NCBI RefSeq assembly: GCF_019504385.1
Contig: NZ_CP080590.1
Span: 724,001-788,000 of the forward strand
DNA length: 64,000 bases
Reading direction: 5' to 3'
From: Devosia salina
GTDB taxonomy: Bacteria; Pseudomonadota; Alphaproteobacteria; Rhizobiales; Devosiaceae
Made by a program: the position numbers and the translations under genes. Below, piece after piece: positions 26,414-34,305 of the stretch. The notes below the pieces were generated by a model, which did no database searches, was not told the origin of the DNA, and saw nothing but the letters and a program-made list of their open reading frames with translations. Every line of letters begins with the position of its first letter. Position 1 is the stretch's first letter.

Positions 26414-29194
26414 ATGAACTTGGGCAATGCCGCAACCTCCGTGTCGGCTGACGCGTCGCGGATGAGCTTGTCGCTCGATGGGGTCTGGCAGTTCCGGCAC
26501 GAGGGTGGCCCCTGGCGCGATGCGCATGTGCCACAGCCCTGGCAGGCCGAGTTTTCGGATCTGGTCGATACGTTCGGGCGTGCCATTTACAAGCGCAGCT
26601 TCACCCTGCCGTCCGGTTGGGAGGGGCACGATCTGGCATTGCGGTTCGGTGCCGTCAGCTATTTCTGCGAAGTCTTCCTCAACGGCGAGACGCTGGGCAG
26701 CCACGAAGGCGCCTTCCTCCCTTTCGAATTCGCCGTTGACGCTTCAATCCTGCGCGCGACCAACGAGATTGAGGTGAGGGTGGCCCTGCCTTCGGCCGAT
26801 CACCACGCCTTTCCCGAGTTTCCTTTCGCCGAGGTGCCGCACGGCAAGATCTCCTGGTACGGGCGGATCGGTGGTTTGTGGCAATCCGTTTCACTGGAGG
26901 CCCGCGACCGGCGGCGGCTCGAAAGCGTCGTCATCGAGGCAGGCATGGATGGCGTGTTGCGCGCCAACCTGGCGTTCTCCGATGCGGCGAAGGGTCTTGC
27001 TGCCAATGTGGAAGTGCGCGACGCCGACGGAACTGTGGTGGCGCAAGCCGCAATCACGGCCGATGGCCGCTTGCCGGTAGTCCTTCATGTGCCCGGCGCC
27101 AAGCTCTGGGATGTGGGCCAGCCCAACCTCTATACCCTCGCGGTAAATCTGGCCGACGGTATCGATGTGCATGAGGAAACCTTCGGCTTCCGCACCGTCA
27201 CCACCGCCAATGGCCAAATTCTGCTTAACGGCAAGCCGGTCTACATGCGCGGAGCGCTGGACCAGGACTACTACCCCGACGGCATCTACACCCCGCCTTC
27301 GCTTGAATTCCTAGAGGACCAGGCGAGAAAAGCCGTCGAACTCGGCCTCAATACGCTGCGCTGCCATATCAAGGTGCCCGACCCGCGCTATTACGACGTG
27401 GCCGACCGCTTTGGCCTTCTGGTGTGGACGGAAGTCCCCAATGTGCAGAGCTTCACTGCTGACTCAGCGCGCCGCATGCGCGAGACCATGGTCGGCATTC
27501 TCGCCCGCGATCGCAATCATCCCTCGATCATCGCCTGGACGCTGATCAACGAGGACTGGGGCACGCGCCTCGTCGAGAATGCGGAGCACCGGCAATGGCT
27601 AAAGCAGAGCTATGACTGGCTCAAGGCCGAGGACCCCACTCGGCTGGTGATCGACAACTCCGCCTGTTTCCCCAACTTCCACGTCAAGACCGACCTCAAC
27701 GACTACCATTACTACCGCTCGGTTCCCGAGCGTCGGCAGGAATGGGATGATATCACCGCCCAGTTCGCGGCAGGTGCCGATTGGACCTTCTCGCCGCTGG
27801 GCGACGCCGAGCGGCGGGGCGACGAGCCGCTGATCGTGTCCGAATTCGGTGTCTGGGGCCTGCCTGATCCGGGCAAATTGCGCCGCGAGGACGGCACGGA
27901 GCCGGACTGGTTCGAGACCGGATCGCTCTGGGGCGACGGCGTGGCGCTGCCGCATGGCGTCGAAGAGCGCTTCGGCGCACTCGACATGGCACGCACCTTT
28001 GGCAGCTTCCATGGCTTCATCGAAAAGGTCCAGTGGTACCAGTTCATGAACCTGCGCTACCAGATCGAGGAAATGCGGCGCTATCCCTCGATCATGGGCT
28101 ACGTCATCACCGAGCTGACGGATGTGCACTGGGAGGCCAATGGGCTGCTCGACATCGAGCGCAATCCCCGTGTGTTCCACGATGTCTTCGCCACCATCAA
28201 CACCGATATTGTCATCGTCCCGCGGCCGGCGCGATACGCGGCCTGGGCCGGCGAAGACCTCGATCTCGAACTCAGGATTGCCACGGGCGGTCTGTCCATA
28301 CCGGCGGGCGCGCGACTGACCTGGCGCGGCGGGGTCAGCGGCTCTCTGGAGGTGCCCGCGACCGGTCCCGTTTCCGTGGCCGATCTGGGCAGGACGGCCA
28401 TTCGCATGCCCGACGCTGCGACAAATGAAATGTTGACCATCGAATTCGTGCTCGAAGCCGATGGCGAAGTTCTGGCGCGCAACAGTTGCGACATCGCGCT
28501 TTACTCCCAGCGCAAGGCGGCGGGCCTTTCCTCCATCGCAACCGCCGACGCCGATCTCGCAGCCTACGCCAGCGGCCTCGGTTACCGGGTGGTGCCGGCA
28601 TCCGAGGCCGACATTGTCATTACGCACGCCGTCAATGGCGACGACGTCGAAGCCATCAAGGCCGGCGCCCGCTATGTGATCCTGGCGGACGGCACGGTCC
28701 GGACGAACAACAATCTGCGCACCGACATGCCGGACGGGGAACTGCCACATCGCTCCATCGTCGCCGATGGCAGGCAGTTTCGCCCGAGCCTCGACCAGCA
28801 CCTGCCAGGCATCAGCCTCGTGGAGCGCGACGGGACAATCTGGCGGGGCGATTGGATAGCAGGTTTCTCCTGGATCCGGCGCGACGGGCACTTCTCCAAT
28901 ATCCCGGGCGGCCCGCTCTTCGACCTGAGCTTGTCCGGCGTGGTGCCGCACCACCTGCTCACCGGGTTCCGGCCCTGGGAGTTCGGCAGCAACGTGATTT
29001 CCGGGATGGTCTGCGGCTGGGTCCACAAGCCTGCGGCCATTATCGGGCAGAAGCGCGTCGGCCGCGGCGGGGTGGTGGCGACGACATTCCGGCTGACGCG
29101 CGAGGCACCGGGCGCCGATCCGGTGGCGGCGGCCCTTCTCGACGCCATCGTGGCGACAGCGGCGGACCTGCCGGTGGATCGGGGAGCGATCTAG
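26414..29194 (+). CDS. Glycoside hydrolase family 2 (beta-galactosidase/beta-glucuronidase-like)
   Basis: 926 residues, start MNLGNAATS after GGTGGAG; a GTG at 26396 is an alternative. Order: N-terminal jelly-roll sugar-binding domain (WQFRHEGGPW to about 170), immunoglobulin-like domain (to about 270), TIM barrel from 'RTVTTANGQILLNGKPVYMR'. The acid/base Glu lies in 'WTLINEDWG' (about residue 379) and the nucleophile Glu in 'VSEFGVWG' (about 476). The last 300 residues are beta-rich and unlike LacZ. No signal peptide, so it acts in the cytoplasm on an imported glycoside. It is first in an operon with a UgpC-type importer (29288-33570). Substrate may be a glucuronide or galactoside. Confidence 0.85.
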   Translation: MNLGNAATSVSADASRMSLSLDGVWQFRHEGGPWRDAHVPQPWQAEFSDLVDTFGRAIYKRSFTLPSGWEGHDLALRFGAVSYFCEVFLNGETLGSHEGAFLPFEFAVDASILRATNEIEVRVALPSADHHAFPEFPFAEVPHGKISWYGRIGGLWQSVSLEARDRRRLESVVIEAGMDGVLRANLAFSDAAKGLAANVEVRDADGTVVAQAAITADGRLPVVLHVPGAKLWDVGQPNLYTLAVNLADGIDVHEETFGFRTVTTANGQILLNGKPVYMRGALDQDYYPDGIYTPPSLEFLEDQARKAVELGLNTLRCHIKVPDPRYYDVADRFGLLVWTEVPNVQSFTADSARRMRETMVGILARDRNHPSIIAWTLINEDWGTRLVENAEHRQWLKQSYDWLKAEDPTRLVIDNSACFPNFHVKTDLNDYHYYRSVPERRQEWDDITAQFAAGADWTFSPLGDAERRGDEPLIVSEFGVWGLPDPGKLRREDGTEPDWFETGSLWGDGVALPHGVEERFGALDMARTFGSFHGFIEKVQWYQFMNLRYQIEEMRRYPSIMGYVITELTDVHWEANGLLDIERNPRVFHDVFATINTDIVIVPRPARYAAWAGEDLDLELRIATGGLSIPAGARLTWRGGVSGSLEVPATGPVSVADLGRTAIRMPDAATNEMLTIEFVLEADGEVLARNSCDIALYSQRKAAGLSSIATADADLAAYASGLGYRVVPASEADIVITHAVNGDDVEAIKAGARYVILADGTVRTNNNLRTDMPDGELPHRSIVADGRQFRPSLDQHLPGISLVERDGTIWRGDWIAGFSWIRRDGHFSNIPGGPLFDLSLSGVVPHHLLTGFRPWEFGSNVISGMVCGWVHKPAAIIGQKRVGRGGVVATTFRLTREAPGADPVAAALLDAIVATAADLPVDRGAI

Positions 29195-29287
29195 AAACCA
29201 GTCCCTGACCGCGCCGCATCGGCAAGGTCAGCGTGGAGCCGATCGGACGGAGAGCCGACGGACCCCAGTAGTTCGGAGGAGACCAGT

Positions 29288-30370
29288 ATGGCCGATATCG
29301 TCCTCAAGGACGTGAGCAAGTCCTATGGCACGGTGAAGGTGCTCGAGCGGGTGAACATGCATATCCGCTCTGGCGAATTCATCGTCTTTCTCGGCCCCTC
29401 GGGCTGCGGCAAGTCGACATTGCTGCGGATGATCGCGGGTCTCGAGGCGGTCAATGATGGCGAAATCCACATTGGTGACCGCCGCGTCGACCAACTGCCG
29501 CCCAATCAGCGCGGCGTGGCCATGGTGTTCCAGAACTACGCCCTCTACCCGCATATGACCGTGCGCCAGAACATGAGTTTCGGGCTCGAAAACATCGGTA
29601 CCGACAAGGGCGAGATCGCCCGGCGCGTCGACGAGGCCGCCCGCATGCTGGAAATCGGGCAATTGCTCGATCGCCGGCCGGCGCAGTTGTCCGGCGGCCA
29701 GCGTCAGCGCGTCGCCATCGGCCGGGCCATCGTTCGCGAGCCGCAGGCCTTCCTGCTCGACGAGCCGCTGTCCAATCTCGACGCCGGCCTCAGGGTGCGC
29801 ACACGGGTGGAACTGGCCCAATTGCACCAGCGCATCGGGACCACGATGATTTTCGTCACGCATGACCAGACCGAGGCCATGACGCTGGCCAGCCGGATCG
29901 TGGTGATGAACAACCGGAGAGTGGAGCAGATCGGCTCGCCGATGGATGTCTATTCCCGCCCGGCCAGCCGCTTCGTTGCAGCCTTTGTCGGTTCCCCATC
30001 GATGAACTTTGTGCCCGTCAGCGCGCTCGATGTGGTCGATAGTCGAATGGTCGCGACAGCGGGGGGCGGCAGGGTCTCAACCACGATCGCGGAAAGCAAT
30101 GCGCCGGCCATGGCGGAGGGCCTTGTTCTGGGCATTCGCCCCGAGGCGCTGACCGTGGCCGAAGCCGGAGAATTGCGCGGAACCATAGCGCTGGTCGAAC
30201 GGCTGGGCGACCGCACACTGGTGCATGTCACCCTGACCGACGGCACGCTGGTGATCGGAGAAGACGTCGGCAAGAGCCTGCTGGAGCCCGGCATGGAGGT
30301 CCAGCTGTCGGTGGACGGTGCCGCCACCCATCTCTTCGACGCCCAGGGCACAGCTTTCCACGGCAACTGA
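29288..30370 (+). CDS. Carbohydrate ABC importer ATPase (UgpC/MalK family)
   Basis: 360 residues, start after CGGAGGAG. Walker A 'GPSGCGKSTLLRMIAG' , signature 'LSGGQRQRVAIGRAI', Walker B 'FLLDEPLSNLDAGLR', H-loop 'THDQTEAMT' and the MalK C-terminal domain ('GIRPEALTVAEAGEL') are complete. It is the ATPase of the importer formed with the binding protein 30462 and permeases 31808 and 32686, and follows the GH2 glycosidase by 93 nt. A second paralogue is at 5360-6418. Confidence 0.88.
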   Translation: MADIVLKDVSKSYGTVKVLERVNMHIRSGEFIVFLGPSGCGKSTLLRMIAGLEAVNDGEIHIGDRRVDQLPPNQRGVAMVFQNYALYPHMTVRQNMSFGLENIGTDKGEIARRVDEAARMLEIGQLLDRRPAQLSGGQRQRVAIGRAIVREPQAFLLDEPLSNLDAGLRVRTRVELAQLHQRIGTTMIFVTHDQTEAMTLASRIVVMNNRRVEQIGSPMDVYSRPASRFVAAFVGSPSMNFVPVSALDVVDSRMVATAGGGRVSTTIAESNAPAMAEGLVLGIRPEALTVAEAGELRGTIALVERLGDRTLVHVTLTDGTLVIGEDVGKSLLEPGMEVQLSVDGAATHLFDAQGTAFHGN

Positions 30371-30461
30371 GTACACGAAATTCGGACTGGCGGCTCGGCT
30401 CAATGCGCCGCCGGGACCCGAAATAGGATCATGCATTGGGCATGACATGGGAGGAGTGAAC

Positions 30462-31736
30462 ATGAACAAGACAATGAAACGCCTGGCATTGGTGTCAACG
30501 GTACTCATGGGCCTGACGGGCACAGCATTTGCCCAGCAGACGGTCGTCTGGTGGGACTTTCTGGCCGGCGGCGACGGCGTCCGCATGAAAGCGCTGATCG
30601 ACGCCTTCAATGAGGAGCATGCAGGCGAGATCACCATCGAAGGCACGACCCTGGAATGGGGCACCCCCTTCTACACAAAGCTGCAGACTTCAGCGGCGAT
30701 TGGCGAGGGTCCCGACATCGCCACCTATCACCTTTCTCGCATGCCGTTGGCCGTCGATAGCGGCACCTTGTCCGAGATCAGTGACGAGGACCTGGCTTCG
30801 GTCGGCCTCTCCGACGACAGCTTCACCTCTGCGGCGGCTCAGGCCGCCAAGGTGGATGGCGTGCGCTATGGTGTGCCATTCGATCAGCACGGCCTGATCC
30901 TCTACTACAACAAGGACATGCTCGAAGCCGCCGGCATGCTGGGCGAAAACGGCCTGCCCACCGGGCTCGACGGCATGGAGAATTTCGAGAGCGCGCTGGC
31001 CCAGTTCACCAAGGACGGCGCCTATGGCCTGTCCATGCCGACCGGTGACCGATACCGCGCAGTCTACTCGTTCTTCGGCCAGCAGGGCGGCACCATGTTC
31101 GACGCCGATGCCGGCGGGTTCTTCCCCTCCGACGAAGATGTCGCCAAGCTGACCACCGCCACCGAGACCATGAAGCGCTGGGTAGACAATGGCTGGACCC
31201 CCGCCCAGATCGAGAGCCCGGCCGCGCTGGCGCTCTTCACCTCTGGTCAGGCCGCCTTCTTCATCAACGGCAATTGGGAAGTCCCCACGTTCACCGATCT
31301 GGCCGCCAAGGGCGAACTGTTCGAATGGGGCGCCGTGGAATTGCCGGTGCTGTTCGACCAGCCGGCCGCATGGTCCGACTCCCATGCCTTCGTCATTCCC
31401 GCCAATGCTGGCAAGGACGCCGATCCGGACAAGCGCGCTGCGGTGATGGAAGTGATCGCATGGATGGACGAGCACAGCCTTGACTGGGCGGGCGCAGGTC
31501 ATATCCCGGCCTTCAACGCGGTGCGCGAGAGCGCCGATTTCCAGGCATTGAAGCCGCAATCCGACTACGCCGGATTTGCCGCGACGGCCGTGTTCGACCC
31601 GCGCACGATCCTCGCTGGCCCCGCCGCCCCGCTCGGCGATGCCTGGACCAACTACATCGTGCCCGCGACCACCGGTGAACTCGACCCGGCCGATGCTGCC
31701 ATGCAAATGCGCGACGATCTCAACAGCCAGCTCTGA
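30462..31736 (+). CDS. Sugar ABC importer periplasmic binding protein (SBP_bac_1)
   Basis: 424 residues, start MNKTMKRLAL after GGGAGGAG. Sec signal peptide of about 23 residues ending 'GTAFAQ'. The mature protein opens 'QTVVWWDFLAGGDGVRMKAL', typical of MalE/UgpB-type proteins, and 'SGQAAFFINGNWEVPTF' is the conserved late motif of this family. Binds an oligosaccharide or glycoside for the permeases 31808 and 32686; the linked GH2 enzyme would then cleave it in the cytoplasm. A strong hairpin follows the stop. Confidence 0.85.
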   Translation: MNKTMKRLALVSTVLMGLTGTAFAQQTVVWWDFLAGGDGVRMKALIDAFNEEHAGEITIEGTTLEWGTPFYTKLQTSAAIGEGPDIATYHLSRMPLAVDSGTLSEISDEDLASVGLSDDSFTSAAAQAAKVDGVRYGVPFDQHGLILYYNKDMLEAAGMLGENGLPTGLDGMENFESALAQFTKDGAYGLSMPTGDRYRAVYSFFGQQGGTMFDADAGGFFPSDEDVAKLTTATETMKRWVDNGWTPAQIESPAALALFTSGQAAFFINGNWEVPTFTDLAAKGELFEWGAVELPVLFDQPAAWSDSHAFVIPANAGKDADPDKRAAVMEVIAWMDEHSLDWAGAGHIPAFNAVRESADFQALKPQSDYAGFAATAVFDPRTILAGPAAPLGDAWTNYIVPATTGELDPADAAMQMRDDLNSQL

Positions 31737-31749
31737 CCCGCTGACAACC

Positions 31750-31774
31750 GGCCGGCGCTCCCAGGGTGCCGGCC
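31750..31774 (+). other. Intercistronic RNA hairpin after the binding protein
   Basis: GGCCGGCGC (31750-31758) pairs with GTGCCGGCC (31766-31774) with one G-U over a 7-nt loop, 13 nt after the stop. No T-run follows; partial terminator or 3'-end stabiliser. Confidence 0.5.
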
Positions 31775-31807
31775 ATGACACCATCTCTTGGCGGGAGGAG
31801 AAACGAC

Positions 31808-32689
31808 ATGATCCGCGACAAGCGCTCGGAATATCTGGCGGCCCTGATCCTGGTGGGGCCCTTCATAGCCATTTACGGACTGCTGTTCGTGTGGCCGACC
31901 ATTCAGATGGTGATGCTCAGTTTCACCAAGGCGCCGCTCATCGGCCCCGGCCAATGGGTCGGCATCGACAATTACGTCAAGATCCTCTCGCACCGCCTGT
32001 TTCAGAACGCCACCTGGAACACGGTCTATTTCGTGCTCCTGACCGTCATTCCCAACACGCTGGTGTCGCTGGCCATTGCCATGGCGGTCAATCGCCTCAG
32101 GGGCTGGAAGCAGGGCTTTGTCATGGCCTGCTTTTTTCTCCCCTACATCCTGCCGGTCTCGGTGGTCTATCTCACCTGGAACTGGATCATCGACGTGCAA
32201 TATGGGTTGATCCAGTACATCGTCCGGCCTTTCAACGGCGGAGAGCCGATGTCGCTGACGCGGACCATCCCGTTCTTCATGCCCACGGTGGCTGTGGTCA
32301 CGATCTGGTGGACGCTGGGCTTCAATGTGCTGCTGTTCATTGCCGGTTTGCGCAACATCTCGCCGGAAATCTATGAGGCCGCGTCCCTCGACAGCGCCGG
32401 GCGCTGGCGGCAGTTCCGCAAGATCACCTGGCCGCTGATCTGGCCGGTGACGGCGCTGGTGCTGACCATCCAGCTCATCGCTCAGCTCAAGATCTTCGAC
32501 CAGGTCTATCTGTTTTCGATCGGGGGACGGCAGGACCCGACCATTGTCATGGTGCAGTACGTCTACAAACTCGCCTTCCAGCAGAACAAGGGCGGGGAGG
32601 GCGCTGCCGCAGCGACAATCCTGTTCGCCATCATCATCATCCTCTCCGTCGTGCAGTATCAGGCGCTCCGCGCCAGGGGTGAAAAATGA
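31808..32689 (+). CDS. Sugar ABC permease, MalF type
   Basis: 293 residues from MIRDKRSEYL, chosen for GGAGGAG 7 nt upstream. Six membrane spans, beginning 'ALILVGPFIAIYGLLFVWP'. The EAA loop 'EIYEAASLDSAGRWRQFRKI' near residue 190 contacts the ATPase. Pairs with the MalG-type permease that starts inside its stop codon (ATGA at 32686). Confidence 0.88.
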   Translation: MIRDKRSEYLAALILVGPFIAIYGLLFVWPTIQMVMLSFTKAPLIGPGQWVGIDNYVKILSHRLFQNATWNTVYFVLLTVIPNTLVSLAIAMAVNRLRGWKQGFVMACFFLPYILPVSVVYLTWNWIIDVQYGLIQYIVRPFNGGEPMSLTRTIPFFMPTVAVVTIWWTLGFNVLLFIAGLRNISPEIYEAASLDSAGRWRQFRKITWPLIWPVTALVLTIQLIAQLKIFDQVYLFSIGGRQDPTIVMVQYVYKLAFQQNKGGEGAAAATILFAIIIILSVVQYQALRARGEK

Positions 32690-33570
32690 GCAGCGAAACC
32701 ATGACACAACCCGGCGCCGCGCTTGCTGAACGGTTTCGCCATGATCGGTTGATCGACATTGGCGGCATCATCCTGACGCTGGTGACCTTTGCCTTTGCAC
32801 TCATGGCCATCTTCCCAATCTACTGGGCAGTGGTGACCTCCTTCAAATCCGAGACGGAGGTCATTGCGAGCGGCATCTCCCTGTGGCCGAGCCAAATCAA
32901 CACCGAGGCCTACCAGCACATCTGGAACAACACCAATATCGGGTCCTGGTACATCAACTCGCTGGTGACCTCGTCACTGATCACCTTCGGAGTAATCGTC
33001 AGTTCGGCTGGTTGCGCCTATGCCTTGAGCCAGCTGGATTTTCCTGGCCGGAAAATCATCTACATCCTGATCCTGGCCTGCTTCATGGTGCCCATGCAGG
33101 CGCTGATCATCAATCATTTCGTCCTGATGGCGCAGTTCAAGCTCCTCAACACATGGGCGGGCATCATCCTGCCGCAGCTCGTCGTGCCGGTGACAATCAT
33201 CGTCTACAAGCAGTTCTTCGACAGCGTGCCACGAGAGTTCCGCGAGGCCGCACAGATGGATGGGGCAGGGCACTTCAAGACGCTTTTCCGCATCTACCTC
33301 CCGATGAACTGGGGCATCACCAGCGCGTTGGCCATCATCACCTTCATCGGCGCCTGGAACAGCTTCTTGTGGCCCTTCCTGGCCGCAACCGGGGAGGCGA
33401 CGATGACGGTGCCGGTCGGCATCACGCAGGTCAAGGATGCCTATGGCATCGTCTATGCGCGGCTCATGGCCTCCGCGGTCATGGCCGGGCTGCCGGTGGC
33501 CACTGTCTTCCTTCTGTTCCAGCGCCGCGTGACCCAGGCGATCATGCTCTCCGCCGGTGTGAAAGGATGA
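32686..33570 (+). CDS. Sugar ABC permease, MalG type
   Basis: 294 residues, overlapping the previous stop by 4 nt. Six spans, opening with 'FALMAIFPIYWAVVTSFKSE' (MalG-type), and EAA loop 'REFREAAQMDGAGHFKTLFR' near residue 190. The end 'RRVTQAIMLSAGVKG' is the classic MalG C-terminus. Last gene of the GH2-ATPase-binding protein-permease operon; a terminator-like hairpin follows. Confidence 0.88.
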   Translation: MSSETMTQPGAALAERFRHDRLIDIGGIILTLVTFAFALMAIFPIYWAVVTSFKSETEVIASGISLWPSQINTEAYQHIWNNTNIGSWYINSLVTSSLITFGVIVSSAGCAYALSQLDFPGRKIIYILILACFMVPMQALIINHFVLMAQFKLLNTWAGIILPQLVVPVTIIVYKQFFDSVPREFREAAQMDGAGHFKTLFRIYLPMNWGITSALAIITFIGAWNSFLWPFLAATGEATMTVPVGITQVKDAYGIVYARLMASAVMAGLPVATVFLLFQRRVTQAIMLSAGVKG

Positions 33571-33581
33571 GGGAGAACCGC

Positions 33582-33607
33582 CGCCGGACGCCGAAATGCG
33601 TCCGGCG
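33582..33607 (+). terminator. Probable terminator of the GH2/importer operon
   Basis: CGCCGGACGC (33582-33591), loop of 6, GCGTCCGGCG (33598-33607) is a perfect 10-bp stem 11 nt after the permease stop. The stretch after it is only mildly T-rich (TTATGCGTTTGCT), so intrinsic termination is likely but not certain. Confidence 0.5.
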
Positions 33608-33758
33608 CCCGGTTATGCGTTTGCTCTATCCCTGGGCATTCCTCTTGTCGCAATCGGCCCCCACCGGACCTACCAGCATCAGCGACCCGCCCAGAGACTA
33701 GCCACCGACTTCGGCCCGTGCGCGACCGGCAGGGGCGGGCGAAAAAGTCGCGTGCAAT

Positions 33759-33772
33759 ATGACACCAGTCAA
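33759..33772. promoter_or_regulatory. FNR/FixK-like box ATGAC-N4-GTCAA
   Basis: ATGACACCAGTCAA differs at one base from TTGAC-N4-GTCAA, the form seen at 59317. It is 77 bp before the DUF2267 gene start, a suitable activator distance. A Crp/Fnr protein without Fe-S cysteines is encoded at 55240-56046. Confidence 0.45.
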
Positions 33773-33848
33773 AGTCGAGGCCCTCAAAGCCGGGCAGTCT
33801 TGCAAGCGGCAACCATGCCGAGCAGGACAAGATCCGGCGGAGGACCGC

Positions 33849-34292
33849 ATGACGAGACGATCACCATTCGACGCCGCCATCGAGGACGGCAATATCTGGC
33901 TCAAGGCCACTGCAGAGACACTGCATCTCGACGATTCCCGGCTGGCTTACCCCGCCCTGCGCGCGGGACTGCACGCCCTGCGCGATCGCCTGCCACCCGA
34001 GGCAGCGGTGCATCTGTCGGCACAGCTGCCGCTTATCGTGCGTGGCCTTTTCTTCGAAGGTTGGAAGATGGCCGGCAAGCCCACGCCCGACAACACCGTC
34101 GAGGAATTCTGTGAAAGGCTAGGCCGGGAGCTGCCGCCCAACTACCAGCGCAACCCGAAGATGGTCGCCGAGGCTGTATTCGACGTCGTCTGGAGGCAGC
34201 TCGACCCCGGAGAGTCGGCCAAGGTCATTGATCAGATGCCCAAGGGGCTGCGGCAACTCTGGCCCTCCATTGCACGCCGTGAATCGGCCTGA
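33849..34292 (+). CDS. DUF2267 protein
   Basis: 147 residues from MTRRSPFDAAIEDG, start chosen for GGAGGA. Helical protein of the DUF2267 family: 'ALRAGLHALRDRLPPEAAVH', 'LIVRGLFFEGW' and 'FCERLGRELPPN' are typical. Function unknown; DUF2267 genes often sit with stress and low-oxygen genes in proteobacteria (from family knowledge). Its partners here are a P-type cation ATPase 13 nt downstream and a cation exchanger, and an FNR-like box precedes it. Confidence 0.78.
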   Translation: MTRRSPFDAAIEDGNIWLKATAETLHLDDSRLAYPALRAGLHALRDRLPPEAAVHLSAQLPLIVRGLFFEGWKMAGKPTPDNTVEEFCERLGRELPPNYQRNPKMVAEAVFDVVWRQLDPGESAKVIDQMPKGLRQLWPSIARRESA

Positions 34293-34305
34293 GACAAGTC
34301 GGGAC

